DNA of 64,000 nt, from the NCBI GenBank assembly GCA_014898415.1, contig RCTD01000040.1, forward strand, positions 62,001-126,000, read 5' to 3'. The DNA comes from Stromatinia cepivora. Taxonomy: Eukaryota; Ascomycota; Leotiomycetes; Helotiales; Sclerotiniaceae. Position 1 is the stretch's first letter, and every line of letters begins with the position of its first letter. A program made the translations under genes and the position numbers. The notes beneath the pieces were generated by a model that saw only the letters and a program-made list of their open reading frames with translations, searched no databases and was not told where the DNA came from. Below are positions 22,390 through 34,819 of this stretch, one piece after another.

Positions 22390-22864
22390 CGCGCCAATCG
22401 CTAAGTGCTGGTTTGACATAGCGGAACACTTATTTCTACGAGCAATCTTCATTGTAAAAGCCACATGAGAAGCTCAATGGTTAAAATTAGACAGATGGCT
22501 ATAAGATAAATGAAGGCACCGTAGTAATCGTGGGGCCTTGATTTTGTAAATTTATAATGGTTCCGTCATCCTTCGATCACTACAAAGTCACCCAGTGTAC
22601 TATATAGGCATCTTTGTGAAGTACCCAAGCACTGTACAGCCACATTCTATTCATTAAAGAACTTATTCAAAGCTTAAAAGTGCGAAGGCTTTTTGGAATT
22701 ACTACCTTACTGCTGCCCCACTACTACCTCTGAACCGCTCCACAAATCTATTTTAAATTCATCAAAAGCGTATCAAATACTACAATTTTTAGGTTACAAC
22801 ATAGATTTATCTTGTATGATGCTAGTTATTATGCTGACAATAGTAAAGGGAAGACTATAGGAAC
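22390..22864. other. intergenic, nothing recognised
   Basis: No supported feature. Confidence 0.5.
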
Positions 22865-23745
22865 ATGATCACCGTAATTATTTCCCCCCCGGAGAAGTAT
22901 TGTGTCGCCAAGCCAGCGTTTTAGCTCAAGCTGGTGTCCCTTCCTCCTATTTTGAATTCTTCAAAAGTGCATGCAAAGTTGACCGGAGAACTGGCCGTGA
23001 AAAAGAGTAGATTTTAAACACGTCAATGAGGGCGCTTTTCAATTATTATGGCGTGGTTAAACAGCCAAGATATCAAACAAGCAAGATCTTTGACCGAATT
23101 CAAATCTCAGGATCCCTCCTCGAAACGACCTAGACGATGGAGCCACAGCCTATGCGATTTTTATATCCTGGCAGACTCCATTCTTGCACCCGGATTTGGA
23201 AATGCCATTGCTGATATCATAGTAGCTTGGTTGAAGGAATTTGAGGCAGAGGATAAAAGTGAATCTATGACTCTTCTTTGCTACAAACTTATGCATACTA
23301 TCAATAATTTGTGGAGCAACACACGATGAAGACAAAGAAGGTAAAGAGCAGTGGGGTGAACGAGCCTATCGAGACCCTTTTGAAAGCAAATTCCCCAAAA
23401 GAGAAGTTAGACAGATGCTCAGCACTTTGCTTTACCAGATCCAAAGAATGTACATCAAGACCAAAACAGATTCGCCACTTCGGAAGATGCTTGTGGACAA
23501 GATTATTCAGCAGGGTACGAAACATGATGATTATTACGAAAATCTCCGGGGTATATTAGATGAAGGTGTTCCATTAGAGTTTTATCATCCTTAGTCGACG
23601 AGTTGATGCGAACTACAAGCATAATCCAGAATAGACATGACCGTGCCTGCGCAAGTAGCCGACCCAAATATAAGTGCTTCTACCACACACATAAATCGGG
23701 AGAGCACTGTAAAAGATATGGTAGGGTCGACGAGACATATGATTG
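22865..23745 (+). pseudogene. BTB/POZ-domain protein pseudogene
   Basis: Fragments in three frames line up with the intact BTB genes at 26455 and 38873. In order: MITVIISPPEKYCVAKPAF; VLAQAGVPSSYFEFFKSACK (frame shift, then TAG in the BTB core); MAWLNSQDIKQA; SLCDFYILADSILAPGFGNAIAD (the BACK-like helix); another shift near 23290-23330; SPLRKMLVDKIIQ; a shift near 23590; and the C-terminal CFYHTHKSGEHC. At least three frameshifts and one in-frame stop make it non-functional as written. The order of segments is fully preserved, so decay is recent compared with the transposon relics. The 90-codon ORF at 23637-23909 is an out-of-frame shadow. Confidence 0.7.
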
Positions 23746-25012
23746 AGGGTGTATTGTTAGATACATGGAGGGGGTCATTGAAGAATACTGGAGGAAGAGG
23801 CTATCAAATTACACGGTACTGTTCTTTCAGTGTGATAGCAATTGCATGGTATGGAGTGTCAATGCTGTATTTCCTTCAGGCTGGGTTCACCAAGAAGAAA
23901 AATATGTAATCTGAAGGGATGCAATGTTCAGCAAATATTCAAGAAATTACCATCTCCATTCATTGATCATCTTGAAATGTAAAAATTGTAATTGGTGAAA
24001 ACCTCTAGAACACCCTTCAAATCGAGAAAGACCTGAAAAGTCATATTCAAGCCATGTAGTCTGAATATATGTAGCGGAATAACTGGCCCATAAAGACACA
24101 TGCCTACAACAATTATATCAGCACTGAGGTATGAAGTATCATGAATACAATAGAAATAAAGGAATTCACAAACGCCATTCATTGAAGGAAAAGATATCAC
24201 TAGATAAAAAAAGGAAGTATTAACCCTGAGTATGCATGAGTTCAAGGGCTCAACCACATCAACTGGATCTCCCAATCAGGCTCTTTGGTAATAAATAATG
24301 CGGCTTTGACAGAGGAATATCAACTGAGACTTATTTGAATCAGGAAACATCTATTGTCACCGGAGAAGGGGTGTCTCGAAGCATAAAAGACATCTATCTG
24401 GCTCCCCTTCAGCTTTCGAGACCCATTACCCCCATGTCACGATTCTGGTGCCCGCTCCTCTAATTGCCACTTACATCTATCTCCTCCTCCACTTCTCATC
24501 AATCTCAAGCTCAACAGCCCAAGCCCACCCTCCATATGATCACTAACCCCATAATCAACCACGAGGTGCGTCACTCGGCAGTTTGTATGTTATCAACCGT
24601 ACTGATCTACTTAACTTTAAATTATTCCTTGTAGTGGTTTTTAAAACTTTCATTCATCTATACTTCGGTTATCAACAAGCTAAACCCTTTTTCACAATCT
24701 AATTGCTCAGACAAAGAAGGTATGCTTGCTGATGGGGAGGTAGATGGACGATTTGCTTATAGATTACGCAAGATTTCTGGAACTCAGCGAGCTAAAATGG
24801 GAAATGGAAAGGAGGAAACAAACACGGTGACTTTTTTGTTAGATGATAGAGAAGAAAAACATGGAAGCACAAAGAATTATTCTTTTTCCTTAAAATCATG
24901 ATGATATACAAACAGCTTAGCTTCACCCAAGCATTTGTTGATAGAATATTCAAATCAATCGTCGTATTATATCATTGTAAATCAGACAATTGAAAACTGT
25001 GTGTCAAACAAT
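23746..25012. other. intergenic, nothing recognised
   Basis: Mixed sequence with a CT-rich tract (about 24480-24540); no gene supported. Confidence 0.5.
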
Positions 25013-25875
25013 CAGGGCTGGGCACCCGTACCCTACCCGGGGTATCTGGCCTCACGGGGTAGTATACCCTACCCCGTAAGCTTTTACGGGGTGTATACCC
25101 GTCAAATAACCCGGGTACCCGGGGTACCCATGGGTAAATATTATGTGATCATTTTATAGTTATCGTTTAAAAAGGAGATTATTCTTAATTATATAATAGA
25201 ATCAAAAACATCAGATTATATTATTCGAATTATATTATTGAAAATTTGCACTATCCTATTTAGTTTATCTAGTGATATTATTCGATATATACTTTGTTTG
25301 TGTGTATAGGGAGTTCTACCTCAAGAAGAAGAAAAAGAAGATATTGAGATTATTAATATTGATAATGATAGTAATGATAGTGATATTGAAATCGAGAAAA
25401 TTATTACTATTTCTGATCCTATATTTCAAGAATATTGTATTGAAGAAGTTAGAATAAAAAAAGCTAGAGAAGTAGTAGAAGCTATATATAATATTCAAGG
25501 GTATAGAATAATGAAGGATTGATAAACAATATAGGAAAGATAAGAAAACTATAGAGATAGAGCTTTTAGAGAAGCTATATAAAAGTCATTAGCGATTATT
25601 TTAGAATAAGCAAATAATATATCTTTATTTTTTCCTTATTTGATTTCAAAATTATATTGTGATTTGAGTAAAAAACTATTATTCTATAATACTTATAGTC
25701 TTTCAAATATACTTTCAAATATCCCTAATATATATTATATACTCTATGGGTATTCCGGATACCCAAGCAATTTATAGGGTGATTACCCTACCCCGTAGAG
25801 GTAGAGCTGGGTGTAATACTGGCCGGGTTATACCCCGGGTTACCCCGGGTATACCCTACCCAGTGCCCAGCCCTG
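25013..25875. mobile_element. hAT-type non-autonomous DNA transposon with perfect 8-bp target duplication
   Basis: Inverted termini CAGGGCTGGGCAC at both ends, flanked by identical CAAACAAT at 25005-25012 and 25876-25883; 8-bp duplications are typical of hAT elements. Subterminal regions are GC-rich and full of GGGTA/TACCC iterations, while the 500-bp centre is very AT-rich. Around 25312-25523 the centre holds an open stretch of Glu/Asp/Ile-rich codons ending RIMKD-stop, perhaps a leftover of a hAT transposase. No full transposase, so it needs one in trans. Confidence 0.9.
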
Positions 25876-26454
25876 CAAACAATCTAGATTGTAGATTAGT
25901 AATAAGAAAATTCAGATTGCTAGATTTTTTCGAGACATGGAACTAATTTGCAAGATTGAAATATTATGAATGATACAAGTTCTTTTGAAGATTTGTAGTT
26001 TTAAAAACATTGGGAGCTGTGAAAACATGAGACTTCGAACCTGGTCTGCTGATCCAGACTATTGGATACTCTGAATAAACAGAATTAAGATCTACATAAA
26101 AAGTGCAATTGTTTGAGCTGAGTGGTTGAGCTGTATAAAATTTGGATGTATAAACATCTAAACGTAGAGAGTACCGTAGCTTGGATTTAGGAATAGGGCT
26201 GTATTGTATGCAAGCCGGCTGTATTGTGAATTTATCTTCCCAACCATACTAAAAAGAATGATTCTGGATGACTATTTAGTCCTTCCAATGGCTTGTTGAA
26301 ACATATTCCTTACAACTACATTCACTTTCATCCCTGAGCACATCAATACACCTTACGAATTTCTTAACCTGAATTTCCCCAAAGATTAAATTTCCCATTA
26401 CCAAAGAAATTTTTCCTTCCAGCCTATCCATTTCCCCACCTTGCCCCCTTCACA
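25876..26454. other. intergenic, BTB gene promoter
   Basis: No gene; the last 150 bp form a pyrimidine-rich leader before the BTB start codon. Confidence 0.5.
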
Positions 26455-28053
26455 ATGGCTGCCAACACGCCCATACTCAACCTCTTCGACTCCAACGAAT
26501 ACCTCATCCAAATCCTCGGCCAAGACGCCCCCGAGCAACCTAATTTCTCCGCCGCCCTCTCCGAACTCAAAAACCTAACAGCAAGCATGGACCCTGCTTC
26601 TCTGACGGAAATAACAGAACTGCTAGAACTTCACCATCGAATACATAATCGGTGGCATTTGCTTTATAGTGTATTGAGACTTGCTAGGGCTTTGCAGACG
26701 AAACCTTGGCATGCGCCTGAGGAGCCGAGGGGGAATGGGAGGTTTTTCGTGAAGAGTGAGGGGGGTTTTGATATGTAAGATCTTAGGTTTTTTTCCATAG
26801 TTTTTCAAGTGATGAGATGATTGGAAAGCTGCTAACAGGGATGTAGTTATAATCAAGAAGATAACAATAAAATCGTCACCGTGTACGTAGGAAGCGAAAA
26901 ACAACAAGTGAAATTCACAGCCACCGCGGGCATCCTATCCACTCAAGCTTCGTTTTTCAAGCCTCTTTGCGGGGATAAATGGAAATGTGGTCGTGAAAGT
27001 ACCATCACACTCTCTGAACACTCACCCGAAAGTTTCGAAATTTTCCTCTCCTGGCTATATACAAAGGATATCAAAAACGCCTCATGTCTAATCAAAATCC
27101 ATCCCATCAAAAAAGAAATCTCCAACATTTTTTTCCGCAAACAATCGCATAAATCACGCTGGTTTCAACTCCTCCATTGTTATTTCCTAGCTGATTATAT
27201 CTGCGCACCCAAATTCGCAAATTACATTATCGACGCGCTAGTTTTCGCCTATAAAGAATGGACTGAGGCGGAATTTGGAAAGATTGTACGAGAGCCGCTT
27301 TTTGATGATGTCGAAAAGACGAAGGAATTGGTGGAGATGAATACGGTGGAGAATTCGCCTTTGAGGAGATTGATTGGGGATATTTTGATGCCTGGGAGGG
27401 AATTGAGGAGAGTGTTGATGGTGGATGAGAGGTCTTCGAGCTCGAGGTTGCCGTTTAGGATTAGGAGGGAGAGAGTACCACCTCCTGATGCTTTGGTGCC
27501 GGATAATTTCCCGCAGAATATTCAGTATTTGAATAATGGGGCTCCGATTAATCCGGGTTTTCAACCTGGTCAGCCGCTTTTGGGTCAACCTATTCCGCAT
27601 CATGTACCGTTTAATCAACCTCAGCCTCATCATCAACCTCCCCTTCTAACACAACCACAGCCACAAACAACCTTTTGGCAACCTTTAAACAACCATCACC
27701 ATCACCTTCCCCTCCAACCTCACTTCCAACCACAACCACAACCACAACCACAACCACAACCCCAACCAACACTTTGGGAACCCCCAAACCCCCACCCCCA
27801 CCCCCATCCCCATCACCATACCCACCCAACCGCAACCACCCAGCCCCCCCAGCCCCGTCCCCATCGTCTCTCTCGATTCCTAATGGGTATCACGCGACGA
27901 AATGGAGTTGATAAAAATGACAGAGATAGATATGACCCCGAGAAAATCAAGACCGAATTCCGCAAATCGGAAAAGACGATGAAAGTTTGGGAGCAGAGAA
28001 GATGTAAATACCATGTTCATGGGTGGGGGAGGGATTGTTGGGATGAGGAGTAG
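26455..28053 (+). CDS. BTB/POZ-domain protein, 508 aa, with Pro/Gln/His-rich region
   Basis: Exons 26455-26774 and 26847-28053; the 72-nt intron (GTAAGA, branch GCTAAC, ATGTAG) joins GGFD to IYNQEDNNKIVTVYVG in frame. BTB fold at about 115-182 (VTVYVG start, FFKPLC, TITLSEHSPESFEIFLSWLY), then a BACK-like helix (LLHCYFLADYICAPKFANYIIDAL). Residues about 345-450 are Pro/Gln/His-rich with (PQ) and (HP) runs. The C-terminus carries C493-K-Y-H-V-H...C504, also found in the gene at 38873 and the pseudogene at 22865. Known for fungal BTB proteins: dimerisation and, for some, Cullin-3 adaptor roles; the function here is unknown. The low-complexity part is probably length-variable. Confidence 0.8.
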
Positions 28054-28638
28054 ATGGGGGGTTGGTATGGGGAGCGATAGGATCTGGGGGGAGATGATTT
28101 GGTGGTTTTGTTTTGTTCTTTGGCAAAATTCAGAGTTCGGAATTGTGGCACTATTTTAAGCGATGATATATCATAAATTCATAAACCATAGGGTGTATAA
28201 TTCAAGCCTGGAGTATAAAATATCAAAATATGATACATATATGACGGACAAAGAAACTACAGTTTCAAAATGATATCTCCTATACTTTTCGCCTAATCTA
28301 ATTATATCTTTCAAGAACTCACCGTGGTTATGATAAAGTAATCAAAGAATCATCATACTAAACGTAAAATCAATATCTGGAATAAAAAAGAAACTTGATA
28401 GAGAAAATCTTTTTGGTAATTGAGAAGTAAATCCGCGTTTCCGGTGTATAATTTGATAGAATATAACATGTATACGTGGATTATTTTTATACCATGAAAA
28501 TTCTACTCTCATACCAGTAATTAGAATCTAAACTGAAATAATCAGAATCTATATATATTTTCCAATATTTATAAAAGAGAAAAAGAGATATATAAAAAAG
28601 AAGAAAACAGAATCTACAATTGAGAGATAGAATCTATA
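28054..28638. other. intergenic, nothing recognised
   Basis: AT-rich 3' flank up to the pogo-like element. Confidence 0.5.
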
Positions 28639-30489
28639 ACGTGGTTTATCATCGGATCGCCAATATCACCGGGTCGCCACTTTTTATACTATTCAATCAT
28701 CTCAATTTCAATATACGATATTTCAACGAATTATTATGGAAACATTATCAAAAGAAGTCCGAATCATCTTAACTATTGAAGTTATTTGTAAATCTAAAAA
28801 TCTATCAATTATTAAAGCTGCAAAACTCTATATAGTATTTCGATCTATATTATACGATAGAATCAATAATCGAAACAATCAAATGGAGATTCGAGCGAAT
28901 AGTCATAAGATTATAGAATTAGAAGAAGAAATGATTATTCAATATATATTCGATATAGATTCAAAAGGATTTCCACTTAAATTGAAGAATGTGGAAGATA
29001 TAATAAATTATATTCTTGAATCGAAAAATGCGAAATATATTGGGAAGCTCTAGATATATTGATTTGTAAAACATCGAATCGAATTAAAAATACATTTTAA
29101 TTGTATTTATAACTTTCAAAAAACTTTTTACAAAGATTCTAAGTTTATTGAAGAATAGTTTCGATTGATTGTGAATATACAAACGAAATACAGTATTTTG
29201 AATAACGATTTTTATAATTTCGATGAAATAGGCTTTATAATGGAGATTATATATATAGCAATAATTGTTATTAGTATCGAGAGATGTAGTAGAAGTAAAT
29301 CAGTACAATTAAATAATCGAGAATAGACTACAGTAATAATATACAGAAATGGAGAGGGTAAAACTATTCCTCTATTTCTAATAGTTCAAGGACAAATTCA
29401 TTTCTTTAATTGATATACCGAAACGAATCTTTTTGTAGAATAAGCTATTAAATCTATATTTAATGAATAAATAAACAATGAAACAGATTTAGAATAATTG
29501 AAATATTTCAATAAGTATATTAAGAATCGAAAAAAAGGCAAATATCGAATGTTGATGCTAAATGGATATGAAAGTTATAAATCAATAGTTTTTCAAGTAT
29601 ATTGCAAAGAGAATAATATTATATATTTATGTTTATTATTATATTCAAATCATTTAATTCAATCATTTGATATTGGTTGTTTTGGTAATCTGAAATATTT
29701 ATATAGTGATCAAATTAATAGATTTATCAAGGTATATATCAAGTATATTTCGAAGATTGAATTCTTTATAACTTTTAAAGCTGTATACGAAAAATCAATC
29801 ACTTTTCAGAATATGAAAGTAGGGTTTCGAGGAACAGGTTTAATCCCATTTAATCCTGAAATTGTACTTTCGAAATTAGATATTCGAATTTGTATATCTA
29901 TTCCCCTCTTTTTCAATTTAGATCAATAAATCTTTCAAACTTTTTGTAATTCAATAGAAGCTTTTTTTCAATCAATATTAGTTAAATCTTGAATAATTCA
30001 TTATCAATCAAACTCTTTTATATTTATATTCGAAATTATATTAGCTTTAGTTAAAGATATAAAGAGATTAATTTATAAGAATATACTTTTAAATATAGAG
30101 AATCATATATTTCGGGCAGCAAATAAAGTATTAAGCAAATATCGATATATAAAAAAAACTCAATTATATTAAGGAAGAATATTTATTGAACAAAAAGCTC
30201 TTGATATATTATTTTAGTAAGAGGTTGATATTCAGATTCAATATGATGAGCGTTAAAAAAAGGGGAATTCTAATAGGGAAGTATCTTTTAATCGATATTG
30301 TAGTAAATACAGAAAAATAGAATATAATGTAAGAATTTGTTAAAACAATATAATAGATCCTAAATTGTTAGATTCTTAATAGTTTTAATCAATTGATTCA
30401 ATTGTTATTGAATAATATAGATTTAAAGTGATTGAATAGTATAAAAAATGGCGACCCGGTGATATTGGCGACCCGGTGATAAACCACGT
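28639..30489 (+). mobile_element. pogo/Fot-like DNA transposon, 1.85 kb, RIP-decayed
   Basis: Inverted termini start ACGTGGTTTATCA and continue as two 16-bp units of the type TATCACCGGGTCGCCA at each end; TA duplications at 28637-28638 and 30490-30491. A transposase frame starts with ATG at 28736 (ILTIEVICKSKNLSIIKAAKL, a psq-type helix-turn-helix) and, after many stops, shows the DDE_1 segment LMLNGYESY...CLLLYSNHLIQSFDIGCFG and GFRGTGLIPFNPE (29550-29880). Stops are TAA/TAG where related transposases carry Gln or Trp, as expected from C to T RIP. It cannot make an active enzyme. Confidence 0.9.
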
Positions 30490-31116
30490 TATAGTATAAA
30501 AGTAAAACAACTTCAATTTTTTCCAGATGAATATCAAAGTAAAATAGTATCAATTTTTATAAGATTATATAAGTAATTTCTCGATATATATGTATATACT
30601 ACTCTAATATTAATATTAATTTACATTATATTCAATAATTCGGACCGAGAGATTTGATATGAAGATGTTGATCTTTAGGGATACCTTGTGTATTTGAATG
30701 AGGTTGAAAGATTCTACTGCTGTATAAGTAGTCCCAAGTCTATCATTATCAAACTACAGTCCAAACTACCGGAAACCCTATCGTCGTCAGGGAAATGGTT
30801 CTGAAACTGAATAATCATAGTATAGAAACAATGCGACGTTATATTCTTTCTATTTAAATATTTTTAGGGAAGTCGTTTGTCGTTCTTGTATATATATATA
30901 TATATATATATTACCATTCATTTCCTCACCTCATCCCATCTCATCATAATCATCACGATTCCCAAATTTCAATCCCAAAATCAATTCCAATTCCAATTCA
31001 AAATAAACATCAAATGCATAACATCATAAACCCATCCATCCACTCAATGCACGCTTGTATTTCCATATAAAATATCAACCCCTATCATAAACTCATCTTG
31101 ACAATACACACACCTA
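30490..31116. other. intergenic with a TA microsatellite
   Basis: (TA)11 at 30889-30911; the rest is the 3' flank of the MFS gene. No gene seen. Confidence 0.6.
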
Positions 31117-33604
31117 TCAAGTAAAACTCGTCCCACCAGTCCCCTGCCCCAAATTACTAACCGCAAGTCCATTACTCAATCTTCTTCCTCCTCCAGGTCC
31201 CACACTTCCACCTATCATTCCAATCGGACTACTCATATTCTCTTCCAATCTACTTTCTCTCCTTCTACTCGCCGAGATGGTGATAGATTTCGAAAGTGGT
31301 GCACCCTCTACAATATCAAGTGCTTCTTCATTAGGATCTTTCCTAATTCTTTCATCGGCTGCTAGAAGTCCTGTTTCTTCGTCGGCTGCTGGAAGTAGTG
31401 ATTCTTCTTCTGCTTCATCGTCGCTTGTGCCGCTTTTGTTAAATCCTTCCATTTCTTCTAGATACCAAATAGGAATTGCGCCGATAGCTGCAATTGTGCC
31501 GAGTAGAAAGTAAGGAGTGACAACGTATCCTTCTTTTAATCCCCATGTAAAGGCTGCTCCTGACATGGCAGGCCCAATAGCTCTACCGACTGCCGAGATG
31601 GAAACTGCGAAGCCGTTTAATGTACCCAGGATACGGAGACTAACTGCGGAATTGGTGAGGAGGATGATGCAACATGGAAAGGCAAAGATGACTGCAAATG
31701 ATTTGACGATTAGGATGACGAAAATCATGATTTGTTGCCAGGCTGATGATTCGATGAGGGCGGTGTATGGAGTGACGAAGCAGATGATTGGGAAGGTTAT
31801 AGCGCATACTTTGAAGCAGTTTAGAACGCCAAATTTGCGAGCCGCGGGCGGAAAGATTACGAATTGGATAAAGCCACCAACAACACCGTAAAGGGTGAAA
31901 ATTGTGCCGATTCTACCAGAATGAAGTCCAAAACCACCGGAGAATTTGAAAGGAAGTTGTGTGTTTGTCGGATCGTGGATTTGACGAGGGTGATGCATGA
32001 AAACTGAGAGAATTTGATCATAGGAGACGGAATGAAGAGCGAGAAATGTATATGCGATGAGATTGATGACCGATTGACGTGTGAATACTTCCCGGAGACT
32101 TGGAGGGGTAACTGGAGGTTTTGATTTCGAAGATTCGAAATTATCATCAAAGGTCTTACTAGAATCTGATTCAGAAGCAGATGTAGGTCTAAGAAGTGAT
32201 GCTGATGATTCGTCGTAGGCTGGATGGCCAGGTGAATGGTGCTTAGGTCGAGGTTGACAGCAGAGCACTTTGGAAGAGCTCATCACTTTCTTCCCCATTT
32301 CTAGACCCCAATCCTTCTTATTACGTTTTGATTCCAGAGTTTCCTAAATCTGTCAGTGAAAACGTAGAATATCGATTATTTAAACATACCCTCAGGAACA
32401 AAATTCCAGTTGTAATTCCAATCATGAAAAGAAAACTGGCAATGATATTTGGTAATGCAAAAGGGAAATTCAATAAGTATCTGTTGTTTCCGAAAAGATT
32501 TGGAAAGTTTTGTGCCGGTCGAGCAAAGAATCCTCCAAACGATGGACCAAATATAGATCCAAGACTCCATACTAAAGGCATGATAGAAAAAGCTCTTGGT
32601 TGTAACTCCTTTTGAGGAACCATTTCTGCTACCATTGTTCGGATAATTCCCACTACCTGCTATTAGCTTTTATTCAAAGATCAATTTCAACGCAGGAACA
32701 CACCATTTCCATTACAAGCCCCTTGAAGTGCTCTGGCAATGATAGCCATAGGTAAAGTTACTGACATGCCCCATACGAGATTTAATATCATTGTGCATGT
32801 TAAACCCGTCAAAATTGTAGGTTTCCGACCAAATATATCGGAAGCTCTTCCCCACAAGATGGCTGTCATACATTGAGATAGTGAAAACACTGCAGATGTT
32901 ATACCTGCCCATTTTGCTACATCTTTCTCCTCTACCCCAAAACTTTCGATCATCTCAGGCTATCAGAGGTTAGTCACATGATGTCAGGCGAAGATTTAAG
33001 AGACTTACTAGATATGGAAAGACTGAAGTCAAAGCGACTGGTTCTGCGAATCTACATATTGCTAAAAGAAATTAGTATGAAGGAAAAGGAGTGGATGAAC
33101 TCGTGATCTTTCGAGTCCATTGCTGCCATTTGCATTGCTGAATGAACCATCTACAGAATTGGCGATGGTAGAAGCGGAAGAATACATCCGGCTGAGCCTA
33201 GTCTGAAGAGAATCACAACCAAATGCAAATTCCCATTGAATCCTCAAAATCTATTCCAATCACATTCGCATGAAGGAGGAACAGGAACCGTAGGGAGAGA
33301 TGAATGGGTATTCATTTTAATTCTTCTCAAAATGGATGTAACTATGTAAATAATTTGCATGATCTTCACTAAGAGAGGAACTTTCGGGTTGCATCGTTAC
33401 ATTTTAGGCGGGGTATTTTGCAATTGCATCAACCGGGCCTCCCGAAATAAGTAACCATTTTCCTCATCACAACGAAGAAACTTTCAACGATTTGAAGATC
33501 TGCTGGACGTTTGTAAACATAACAAGACAAACAGAAGGCTTACCAAGAATTGTGAGTTGGGCCACAGGTAATTTTGCTGGACCAAAATTCTTTCCCTTAA
33601 CCAT
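31117..33604 (-). CDS. major facilitator superfamily transporter (DHA1/ZIFL-like), 619 aa
   Basis: Exons 33604-33544, 33061-33009, 32959-32704, 32652-32390 and 32343-31117. Splicing restores family sequence at every joint, e.g. RFAEPVALTSVFPYL-PEMIESFG, GACNGN-VGIIRTMV and GILFLR-ETLESK. Membrane segments fall into two halves of six around a cytosolic loop rich in Ser/Lys/Pro. Motif A (GRASDIFGRKPT) lies in loop 2-3; QGACNGNVGIIRTM is the motif typical of the fungal YCR023C/zinc-induced-facilitator-like group. The last ~120 residues are an acidic then Ser/Gly-rich cytosolic tail. Proton-coupled export of small molecules or metals is known for relatives; the substrate is unknown. Intron 1 is 482 nt, the others 46-51. 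Confidence 0.9.
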
Positions 33605-34819
33605 ATTGATGGCGGTGAGAAAGCTTTCTCAGCCTCCCCAAATTGAAAATCGGAACTACGGTCTTTTTTCGAAGCAAGCATGGAAAACCACAATACTGTG
33701 GATGTTTCGGTGAGGCGTCTTGTTATGTTACTATAGGGAGAGGAACCTGATAGACCAGCATAGAAGATAGTCTATTTGTAATCTAAGATATGAGGATATA
33801 AAGAGTTGAGAGAGAGATCAAATCTGAAGGATATACGAGGTAGTAGATAGTAGATAGTAGGTAGTAGGTATCAGTATATAAACAAAATTTGTAAGAGAAG
33901 GAAGGTTCCTGCTTTGAGTGAGGGAAAAAAAAGTATCAAGTCAGGTGGGGCAAATGATAATCAATGGCTGCAGCTTTCACCGATTTGTCAAGTGGCGCTT
34001 TTCCGTTTCCCGTTGATTTTATGTACTAAATCTAAATCTGCATATTTTCGTGGGATTTAATGCCGTTTTAATATAATCTAACATGTTCAAATTGCATATG
34101 ATGGTAAACTAAACCAATATTCATTGGTCAATTGGAAAATAGTAGAGAATTGATTCATTTGATTGGATAAATGTTCAAGGATTTCCAAGGCCGATTATCG
34201 CTTGATTGTAGTCACGTGAGAGATGCATTCCTACATTCCGACATTCCTACATTCCTACCCCATCTTTTGTCCCACAGGCGGTTGGGTCAAATTAATTAGG
34301 CATAGTGGCTATGAAGAGGTGAGAGGTGTGGTTGGTTTGTTAGCCTTATTTACGCCATGGCGTCCATCACTTGAACCAAACTTCTGATCCATGCCAATAA
34401 CATGCTTTTACTGTTTTTTTACTTGAAAAGGTAACAATTTTACAAATGTACATATGCAGGTACTTCCTTCTTTCATATTTCATATATATTTTTACTTTAA
34501 ACAATCATATCTTAATAACCTTGAATATTCCACTTTTTGAATAACAATCAAACAATGAAATCAAGCTGGAGTCATGAAAACCATTACCTATTCTTTCCCT
34601 TTCCCGTCTGATAGGTTTATCTTCGGATGTAGGTTTCTCCGCTTTTAACGCTTATCAGTTCCGTTTTACAAGCTTTCATCACATATCAATATAGTATAGA
34701 TGTGCGAGAGCTTTATGATTATTGAATAACGCATCAAGACCTTACATTAACGTCAGCATATCTTCATGATCCCTTTCTTCCACTTTTTATACTACCTCTA
34801 ACTCTCACTAACCTTCATC
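33605..34819. other. intergenic, divergent promoters
   Basis: Separates the minus-strand MFS gene and plus-strand peptidase. Short GTAGATA iterations near 33840-33868; no gene recognised. Confidence 0.5.

Noticed and set aside
23637..23909. 90-codon ATG ORF
   Set aside because: It overlaps, out of frame, the C-terminal CFYHTHKSGEHC segment of the BTB pseudogene.
26030..26100. tRNA-like B-box (GGTTCGAAGTC on the minus strand) next to a hairpin
   Set aside because: The hairpin has a 6-nt loop and no variable loop, D-arm or acceptor stem could be found, so it is not a tRNA gene.
31517..31891. 124-codon plus-strand ORF
   Set aside because: Antisense shadow of the MFS transporter last exon.
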